Positions 50,001 through 64,000 of a DNA stretch of 64,000 bases are shown here, piece by piece. Every line of letters starts with the position of its first letter. The stretch's first letter is position 1. This DNA comes from Gavia stellata. Lineage: Eukaryota > Chordata > Aves > Gaviiformes > Gaviidae. Below the pieces are notes generated by a model. It did not search any database. It was not told where the DNA came from and worked only from the letters and a program-made list of their open reading frames with translations. The position numbers were made by a program, and so were the translations under genes. The stretch is from NCBI RefSeq assembly GCF_030936135.1, contig NC_082598.1, positions 56,202,347 to 56,266,346 on the forward strand, read 5' to 3'.

Positions 50001-50221
50001 AAATTCTCACCAAGATTTCTGTTTGTATTCCCCTCAGATGTAGGATTTTAACAGATGTAGGAAGAAAAAGGAAAGGAAGAGGAAGGTTCCTCTGACTAAA
50101 ACTGTACTTTGAGATCCTAATTAATTACCTCACTTTTCTCATGCATGGGAATCATGCCATTTCTCTCACATACTGATGGGTCAGAATCTTCATTATAATT
50201 TACAATATCCTCCTTTACCAT
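34805..50221 (-). CDS. SLC9B2: SLC9B2 (NHA2) sodium/proton antiporter, complete coding region, 11 coding exons
   Basis: Eleven minus-strand exons, all with GT-AG borders and matching phases, join to 1,638 bp encoding 545 residues. From 5' to 3' they are 50221-50129, 48566-48383, 46896-46726, 43999-43857, 41963-41836, 40935-40760, 40221-40115, 38944-38795, 36468-36360, 36167-36031 and 35044-34805. The product is a polytopic CPA2-type cation/proton antiporter related to bacterial NhaA/NapA, exchanging Na+ or Li+ for H+ at plasma membrane, endolysosome or mitochondrion; it is known from osteoclasts, kidney and pancreatic beta cells. The Asp280-Asp281 ion-binding pair (GSIDDILAITG) matches human Asp278-Asp279. 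The N-terminus of about 90 residues is hydrophilic and divergent, and the C-terminal tail is acidic. Mammals carry SLC9B1 and SLC9B2 in tandem here; only one gene is present in this window, and its sequence resembles human SLC9B2. Confidence 0.95.
36031..36167 (-). CDS. SLC9B2: SLC9B2 coding exon 10
   Basis: Residues 421-466: GLCVATLGIALVVRIIATF followed by LMVCFAGFNFKEK and WIPKATVQ. The acceptor is GTTGCAG and the donor CAG/GTAAAC. The helix with its conserved Arg and the PKATVQ segment are hallmarks of the NHA family. Confidence 0.95.
36360..36468 (-). CDS. SLC9B2: SLC9B2 coding exon 9
   Basis: Residues 385-420 plus one base of Gly421: REVEKIVAVAWSIFQPFLFG, then LIGAEVS and SLRPETV. The donor is G/GTAAGA. 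The PFLFGLIGAE helix is strongly conserved in the family. Confidence 0.95.
38795..38944 (-). CDS. SLC9B2: SLC9B2 coding exon 8
   Basis: Residues 335-384, with FGFPGSGGLCTLVLAFVAG in the middle and GWSDEK at the end. Exactly fifty codons in phase 0, with acceptor GGCTGCAG and donor AAG/GTGAAT. Confidence 0.95.
40115..40221 (-). CDS. SLC9B2: SLC9B2 coding exon 7
   Basis: Residues 299-334: NVLRGVLEVAVGIAAGGILG and then RYFPSHDQ. The Gly299 codon is split across the preceding junction. The donor is CAG/GTAAAA. Confidence 0.94.
40760..40935 (-). CDS. SLC9B2: SLC9B2 coding exon 6 (ion-binding exon)
   Basis: Residues 240-298: FVLGAVSPAVVVPSMLILQ, GVPTLLMAAGSIDDILAITG and CLGMAFSSG. It contains the essential Asp280-Asp281 pair. 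Two AG acceptors lie eleven bases apart (after 40936 and after 40925 on the minus strand). Only the upstream one keeps the frame and the FVLG residues, so the exon start is placed at 40935. Confidence 0.94.
41836..41963 (-). CDS. SLC9B2: SLC9B2 coding exon 5
   Basis: Residues 198-239 plus two bases of Gly240: ALKKLKAVCLRLSFGPC, and ending in PWQWGFIL. The acceptor is TATTGCAG and the donor GG/GTAACA. Confidence 0.94.
43489..43546. repeat. Imperfect duplication in SLC9B2 intron
   Basis: AGTTTGTCAG followed by GTGTAAACT occurs twice, with 4 extra bases in the second copy, and the second ends with a complementary CTGACAG. It is a short local duplication with palindromic character, with no known function. 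Confidence 0.55.
43857..43999 (-). CDS. SLC9B2: SLC9B2 coding exon 4
   Basis: Residues 150-197: MLLAGFLIRN, a variable loop, then ALSIILTRAGLGLDPK. The donor is AAG/GTATGG and the acceptor CATTTAAG. The RAGLGLD segment is conserved in NHA proteins. Confidence 0.94.
44581..44592. repeat. Poly-G run
   Basis: A run of about a dozen G bases in a SLC9B2 intron, preceded by an A-rich tract. It is likely variable in length and prone to sequencing error. Confidence 0.7.
46726..46896 (-). CDS. SLC9B2: SLC9B2 coding exon 3
   Basis: Residues 93-149 plus one base of residue 150. It contains the first membrane helices, WAVVWSITGTECLPGGNLFG and later IGGKIFGFIK and LPPLPALL. The WAVVWSITG..CLPGGNLFG block is nearly the same as in the human protein. 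The donor is G/GTAAGA. Confidence 0.95.
47521..47560. repeat. 20-bp tandem duplication in SLC9B2 intron
   Basis: Two adjacent 20-bp AT-rich units differ at only a few positions (ATTATAAAAT and ATTGTAAAAT starts). It is a slippage-type duplication. Confidence 0.8.
48383..48566 (-). CDS. SLC9B2: SLC9B2 coding exon 2
   Basis: Residues 32-92 plus one base of residue 93. The first two thirds are a hydrophilic, poorly conserved N-terminal tail; the end (CPPQGLLARTVTK) aligns with human CPPHGLLDRVITN. The donor is G/GTATGT and the acceptor CATTCAG. Confidence 0.88.
50129..50221 (-). CDS. SLC9B2: SLC9B2 coding exon 1 (start codon exon)
   Basis: Thirty-one codons, MVKEDIVNYNEDSDPSVCER then NGMIPMHEKSE, aligning with the human N-terminus around its YEDSEPS motif. 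The ATG is the only in-frame start of the exon and follows a TTGCAG acceptor by two bases (or a CTTTAG acceptor a few bases further upstream), so a separate non-coding exon must lie upstream. The donor is GAG/GTAATT. Confidence 0.88.
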
Positions 50222-52104
50222 TGCTGCAAACCTAAAGAAAGCAATAGTAGAAAACTTAGAGAGAAGCAAATAATATTATTTTCCTGATGCAAGACTTCTC
50301 AGTGATGCTGTTTACTTCCCCGTAGATCAGGTGAAAAACCTCACAGCCCAATTTGTAAGTAAATGGTTTTTGCATGCCTACGTATGCTGTACAAAAGACA
50401 GAAACTAACAGAAGAACAGTCTTACACTCACAAAGTCAAGCACTAAAAAAAATAAAGTTAAAAAAATATCTAAGTTTTAGAATCATGGTGATCTGTGCTA
50501 ACCTGTTATTTCCTCCTTAAAAGTATGGCTGTAATATACATACCTATTTGTGCCTCCTATCAGCACAAGATAAAGGTTATTTGCTGTCAACACCACTTAC
50601 CAGGACCATTAGTTCTGAAAGTGTCACAGGGCCTGTGTGCCTGGCAGAGCAAGCGACCATTTCAGAAAGCTAAGAACAACAACTATAGTTTCTAAAGCAT
50701 ACACACGAAGGGACAGTTTTTCCCTAACTTCAACTTGACCAGATCCAGCTTGATTTTCAGGGGAATTTTCAAGAACGTGGTTCTGTTAGACATCGCTCTT
50801 CACAAACACATTGACTGTATATCTAAGAAACAGAAGATGACTGTTTGAATAAAGATCAGGACTCTGTGCAACTTGCACTCTATATTCAGGTGAGGCCGAT
50901 AAAACACGGCTCTTTTTTACGGCTTATATCCCATGCAGATACTTCTGAGTGGGAAATAAGGTCCAAGTTGCTTGTGGGTAATTATCATTGTATTTACTCA
51001 GTCTAACTGGTCCAATTCGTGTGCTCGCAGGAGACATGGCAGTGTACTGTTCTGCGTCAGAATTTTTTGTGCGAGTATTTACCGTAGTTTCACATGCCTG
51101 AGCCAGCAAGAGTTGCATGCACATATCTGAAGACAAGGCTTGCTAGTGTTCTTCTCTGTTACAGCAAAGGTGTGCATCTATTCTCCCCCAACTACATTTC
51201 AGTGCTACAGCATTTTCTTGCAGTCTTTTACATTGCTCTGGCCGTACAAAACGCCACTCAAGCTGAGCCAAGAAATTCCTTCCTTGCTAAATTGCTGGAA
51301 GCAAGTCAGAGCTGATTCTCACAATTATCAAGCCTTCAGTTTATGATATGTTTGGTATTTGGGAATGATTGATGCCATGAACAAAGACAGGGACTATTGT
51401 AACAGCTAGGTGGTTTGTTTGATCTGTTCTGATATAAAACTGGCTTGAGATATGGCCATGGCATAGAGAGAAGAAGAATACAGAGCTATAGGCAAACACT
51501 TTCAATATGTTCTAAGGTAATAGTTTTACTTTCTTCCATTTTTAAAAGCAAAGTGTTAATTTACTCAAATTCTAGTACTTTTTACTACTTGTGGAACCAA
51601 ATAGTTTTGATATCAAAGGTTTGGGGTTGGTTGGTTTTTTTTTTTCCAATTAAATAAGTGATACTTTTGGGGTTTTTTCCATAGGATTATTCATCTTTTC
51701 ATTGGGGCTGGGAATCCACAAATGCCAGTCTACTAACTGGAATAGAAAGTATCAGCAACCTACCAGTGCCTCCCTCCTTCCCTTCACTGACCACTTCCCC
51801 CGGGTATATGTACTTAGTTTTCTAATTCTGAAAGGGGTGTGAGTCAGTAAGGGACAGAAAGACACTGCTCTCCACCCAGCTTTGCGTGGGCAACATCCCA
51901 GTTCTTGGGGTCACGTAGCTGTTGACACAAAATACATTAATATTTCTGAATGGTTTCAAGGTGTGAATGAGGAGTCTGATGGTGTACGTGCTGTCCTTGC
52001 CTGTTTTGTGACAGGTCTTCACACTGTCAGGTTCTTGTTACTGCTACTTTCAAGCAACAGCCAGTTGGATTAATGAGACCAAAGTGAGTAGTTAGTTTAC
52101 TCAC

Positions 52105-52192
52105 ACCAAGGTGGGGTTTCTTGGGTTTGTGGGTTTTGTTTGTTTGTTTTTGAGAGGTTTTTTTTTGTTTTGTGGGTTTGTTTTTTTTTTTT
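52105..52192. repeat. T/G-rich low-complexity tract
   Basis: Around 90 bp made almost only of GTTT-, GGGTTT- and T-run units, upstream of the first SLC9B2 coding exon and inside its presumed first intron. No coding potential. Confidence 0.75.
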
Positions 52193-52619
52193 AAGCTTCA
52201 CCCCCTATACAAACAAAATCAGCGATTGAGAAATCATGGAGCAGAATTCATACCACAGGGTTAAGGCCTGTACCATGGAAAGCAGCCAGTAACAGACTTA
52301 TTTTAATACCTCCCTGCAAAATATACTTCCCTTATTTTGAAACAAGAAAGGTTTTTATTATAGGTTTTTATTAGATCCTATCATTTTACTTTATTTTAAG
52401 TGGTAGGGAGGAGGAAAGAGATGACTGACAGAAGCAGCATGTGCATGCCTGCATTACTAGCTCTATTGCCCTGGCGACTGTCATTCTGCTTCGTGCACAC
52501 ACAGTACAGAAAGGAATACAAATAAGATACCATAGCCACCACCGGAGCAACTAACATTCAGAATAAATAAAGACAACCCAAACCATGCATCGTCATCCAG
52601 AAAAAGACGTACGCAAACC

Positions 52620-53110
52620 CTGATGCAATCTCCTTCCCCGCCTCCCCCAGCAGCTTCCTGCCAGCAAAGCCAGCTAACAGCTCCCCATCTTACCTCTCCT
52701 GCTGCCTCCAGCCCCAGAGGATGGAGATGCAACGAGACAGAGGGGCAGAAAACTTACCCAGGGAATGGCGGGGAACCGTGCTCCCTGTGCCGCCTCTCCA
52801 GCACGGCTAGTCCCTCCACACGGGGATGTGGAGGTGGTAATCCACTCCCTGCGAGCAGCAACAGCTCTCTGCCAGCTCTGGCTCCTCCTCTCCCGCGGTT
52901 GCTGCTAATGCCACAGTCCCTCCTCCAAAGCCACAGCAAAAACCTCACTGTGGAGCTTGAGAAGTCCGAAAGGGCTTTCTGGATGCCCTTCCATCTCTTG
53001 GCACTGTGAACAGGTCACTGCCGGGCAGGTGGCAGGACCGTGGCAGGCGAGGGGTGGCTGTATCTGAGCTGTCGAAGAGGTGTCGGGCTGGTCCGAGGCC
53101 CACAGCATCC
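52620..53110 (-). promoter_or_regulatory. SLC9B2: Probable SLC9B2 promoter and non-coding first exon
   Basis: This block is clearly more GC-rich than the flanks and lies about 2.4 kb upstream of the start-codon exon. On the minus strand two good splice donors occur: GAG/GTAAGA with the exon ending at 52694, and TGG/GTAAGT with the exon ending at 52758. Either could end a 5' UTR exon that splices to the acceptor just before 50221. The start site itself cannot be fixed by eye. Open frames here have no homology I recognise. Confidence 0.5.
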
Positions 53111-56100
53111 AGGAGGCCGAGAGATGAGAAGGGAGCAGATTTGCATGTCTCTCATAGCCAGCCCTCCACTTCCCATGTCATTTCATTGTAACCTGTACAC
53201 GTTGAAAAGGTTGCTTGCTATGCTCCCGTTCCCGTGGCTGTGGTAAGGGACCTGGGGAAGCTACACACACAATCCTCTTACTCACACTGCAGCACTGCAA
53301 AAGAAAGGGTAAGGATCTCCAGATGATTCTGCTCTGGATGCATGCAGAAGAATTGCACTGGGGCAGGCAGGAGAAAAAAAAATATTTGCATATTTATGGT
53401 GTTTTTGCCTTGACATTTCTACTTCTTAATGAAGAAACAAGAATGTCCACCTCATCTGTGAGTACACACAAGGAAACGAGACAGACCTTCTCTCTCAAGC
53501 TCAATTTGTAAGCTACACTGCGTCCATGTGAAAGTATATTCAAATGCCACATGTTGCTACTTTGCTTCTAGTAGTATTACACAGAATTAAGCTGACTACA
53601 AATCTGAGGCAAAAAAGCACTGTTTTTTGATCAGATTAAATTTTCCAGAAGGATTCTGAATCAGGGAAGATTCTTTTCCTCTCCCCCACAAAAGAAAAGT
53701 TTGATCTAGAATGTGAAAAGTCAAAAAACTGCTCTTTATATTATCTCTGGAGTGGAAGGAAAAGAAACAGAATTACCCAGTTCCATAAAAACAGACCAGG
53801 GAATTAAGAGGTCACAGGAACATTAAGAGGCATTCTCCTTTAGTAATTCCAGCAAGTTCTGCTTCTGCTAAATTCCAAGCAAATTCTGCTGGAAAACCCC
53901 TAGACACGATTACACATTTCAGAGTTGTAGCTGTTAACACATGCATGAAAAGCATTGCTAATTAGGCAAGAGACAAGAAACACTGCTGTTTTTTTGTTTG
54001 GTTGGTTTGCGGTTTTTTTGGTCCACCAGCTTCTTGGACTACCACCGAAAAAATCTGTATCTCTGTGCTTTTAGTGCAATGTAAAAAAGCATTTTCTTGC
54101 AGGAGTGCTTTGAAAAAAGAAAAGTTTAGTAGTATATCTGCATATGAGCTTAGAAATGTTAACCAATAAAGTTCAATGTTCAATATGTGTAATTAAGAAT
54201 GAGAGAAAATTAATTGTATTTTCAGAATACACAGCGCGAGTTTCCTGTGTTCCTGCAGTGGGGAGATTCTCTTTTCAAGGTAATCCTTCTACACCTACTA
54301 CAGAGGAAGGATTTTGGCCTTCCTATTAAACTCTGCAAGCATTGAAACACTATCCCTGCCAGCCTGAACTTTTAACATTTGAATTTACGTCAGTGAACAT
54401 TGGTGGAGTCGTTTTGGATAACTTTGGATTTCTGCCTCAACTTGATCCTGCTTGGCTGCCAGGGTTACTTTATTGAAATAGTAGGTACTCAAAACCCCAT
54501 AAACAAACTACACAAGATCAGAATGCTCCAACCATGATTAAAGGTGAAAGTTAAACCCATAGTGAGCCTGAGGAAGCCAGCATCCACCTTCTCATTTTGA
54601 AATTGTACGTAAATGTAACTTTTACAAACAAGAAGCTTGATTTTAAAGTAGACATGTTCCACTATCTTTGAAATCAAGTAATTTATATTAATGTTTCAGC
54701 TAATATTGAAAAGCTTAAGCAGTAATTTTAAAAACATGGCAGTTGTTGTTACAGAAATATGAACAAAGTATTGTACATTTTTCCCTGTGCTTTCTGATTA
54801 CTGATCAGTCATGCTCAGTGGCACTTATTCTTTAATTCCTCCCCCCCCATACAAAGTTATTTAATATATATTAATATATATGAAATTGCATACAGCTTCA
54901 TTCACAGACTAGATAAATGGAGCTGTCTGCAATTTTTTTAAGGGAACCATATTTATAGGCATTTAGCCCATACAATTAATGTCAAATTTAACAGCATGTT
55001 AGCAAAATAAATAGTTCTGGAATTCCAGTTATTCATTGCCTTAGATCTCTGGGTCAGGATCTTTTTTTTCCCCAGAATATGAGACTTTACAATAATAGGT
55101 TTCTGAGTCAAATCAAAGCTACTATGTGCTATCAAAATAAAAACATCAACACAAACTCTTGTAGAAACAGTCCTTTTCAGAGAAACTTACCCTTGTGTTT
55201 TAGCATGAACTGTATTGGTATTTCAGAATGAAGCAATAGAATACCAAAGCCTAGCTCCTAGCATACAGATTTGACAATCTGTCCAATATTAGTACATCCT
55301 TTTGAAAAGGAATATATTGGCTCTATCTAGAGTATTAAAATCCACTCCTTTTGCTTGTATGCCAGAAGTCAAGCATATCCATGAATATGCCCTTGTGTAT
55401 TTAAGAATATTGCTCCCACATGTACCCCCATCCATGCCTACCAGAGTTATGTCCTTGCATAATACTTTATGTATGTGGAAAGAAAAAGAAAAAGATATAG
55501 TAATGATACTTCCAAGACCATTTTAGGAGTGATCTATACCATTAATGAAACAGTTCTGGCCTCCGTTTCTCACACTGGGACCTCTTTTGCGCTACTTAAC
55601 ATACTCATTTTCTAACTGATTGTAAAAGTACGTATGATTCTCTGTGCTCTCTACGTGCTATGAGCTATAGTCTTAACAACCATTACAGCAGGCTCCTCTC
55701 CATCATTTCTGCTTCATGAAGATGGTGTCTATAATCATTATGTTCTTAAACAAAAAAACCTCCCAAACTCCACAAAGTGACCAATACTACTGCTTCTAAT
55801 GGTAATCTGTTGCCCTGCCTTTTGTGCTATGATCTACTGTTGTCTAGATTCTAACAGCCTAACTTGCCCAGGATCTGGAAAATGAGCATTGCAGTTGCAC
55901 AAACCAGCTGTGCATGTCCACTGACTTTTTACTCCAGATGCAGGAAGTTTTATGTGCGCATACACCATATATCTACAGCGTGTTTGACTATCTTGCACCA
56001 CCTACTCCGGATCTGTAAGTGTTGTTAGGCTTGGGACTTTTTTTTTTTTTCAACAATTCAGACTGTTTTCTACAGCTGTTACAGTTCTAAAACATTTTAC

Positions 56101-56765
56101 TAATGATAGTACAGAGCAGAAAGAACTTACTTTGTAATTTGCAAAGCAGAATGTGCTTTCAAGTACAATTTGCAACTAATATGTTCTCTAATACAGAAAC
56201 ATCCATTACCAGTAACAAATTGATTCAAATGTTCAAATCTTCAAATTTACTATTTCTGCTTTCTTGTGTTTAAAACCACACTTAGCTCAGGATCTGTTTG
56301 GCTGATTTAATAGTAGTTGCTCTATTTTCTCTAGATAGTCTGTCAATGCTAGTAGGAAACCTAATGGTGAATGTTTAACTTCCAAATAGTTTGCAGGATG
56401 AGAATAAAGGTAGTATTTAATTCCTTTCACTCAGATTTGCTTAAAACACAACTCAGATTTTGTACCTTAAATAATATTCTTTGCCCTCTGAAATCTTAAA
56501 TGTTAAATTGCTATTCTTTCATGTTTTTGGAGTTACCACAAAATGAAGCCACATGAAGTATGTTTTACTCCAGTGTTTCACTATTTAGGGAAAAGTGAAT
56601 CAGTAACAATCTATAAAGAGAGCATATAGCAGTAGAAATGCACCAAATTTGTTTTGAAAGACATCATGTGAGCCATCTAAATCTTTGCAAGCTCTCTTAA
56701 CTGAGAAAGATGATCCTCACTTTTTGCCTTTCATAGTATGAATTTCCATTTGCAGGTAGGGTCAA
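53111..56765. other. Intergenic region, BDH2 3' side to SLC9B2 5' side
   Basis: About 3.6 kb of AT-rich DNA between two minus-strand genes. It should contain the BDH2 3' UTR at its right end: ATTAAA-type minus-strand signals occur at 56416-56421 and 56306-56311, but neither is decisive. A perfect 10-bp tandem (TTAATATATA twice) lies at 54861-54880. No gene was recognised. Confidence 0.55.

Positions 56766-64000
<7,235 letters not shown>

Noticed and set aside
52623-53009. 128-codon plus-strand frame rich in Ser and Pro
   Set aside because: It lies over the probable SLC9B2 promoter and first exon on the other strand, has low-complexity composition and no recognised domain.

Overview
This is a vertebrate nuclear window, almost certainly from a bird. 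The evidence is three CR1-type LINE fragments, two ending in the CR1 signature 3' octamer (ATTCTGTG)n, one avian-type endogenous-retrovirus solo LTR, compact introns with GT-AG borders, and CpG-island promoters. The gene order UBE2D3 - CISD2 - SLC9B - BDH2 is the one found on human chromosome 4q24. I cannot name the species.

Layout. Positions 1-4442 are UBE2D3 intron; the only UBE2D3 coding exon in the window is the first one (4443-4466, minus strand), inside a very GC-rich CpG island (about 3590-5860). Positions about 5.9-18.0 kb are intergenic with no gene I can support. CISD2 lies on the plus strand with three coding exons (19114-19216, 26951-27162, 28202-28291). It has its own CpG island with a perfect NRF1 palindrome, and its first intron carries two antisense CR1 fragments. 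CISD2 is convergent with a complete minus-strand SLC9B2/NHA2 gene: eleven coding exons between 50221 and 34805 join in frame to a 545-residue sodium/proton antiporter with the Asp-Asp ion-binding pair. A GC-rich probable promoter and non-coding first exon lie near 52.7-53.1 kb. The right end (62808-56766, minus strand) holds the last seven coding exons of BDH2, an SDR-family dehydrogenase with Ser-Tyr-Lys catalytic residues; about the first 51 residues lie beyond the right edge. A 594-bp solo LTR sits in a BDH2 intron.

The four genes are housekeeping-type and do not form a pathway together: ubiquitin conjugation, an ER/mitochondrial iron-sulfur protein, a cation/proton antiporter, and a cytosolic dehydrogenase. 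I found no novel multi-gene system. The most unusual structure is a 94-bp segment of CISD2 intron 1 (19840-19933) that has been copied in inverted orientation, with 2 mismatches, to a site about 1 kb upstream of the CISD2 start codon (18080-18173). There it is flanked by an 18-bp perfect direct repeat. It looks like a templated insertion with target-site duplication and leaves inverted repeats bracketing the CISD2 promoter and first exon.
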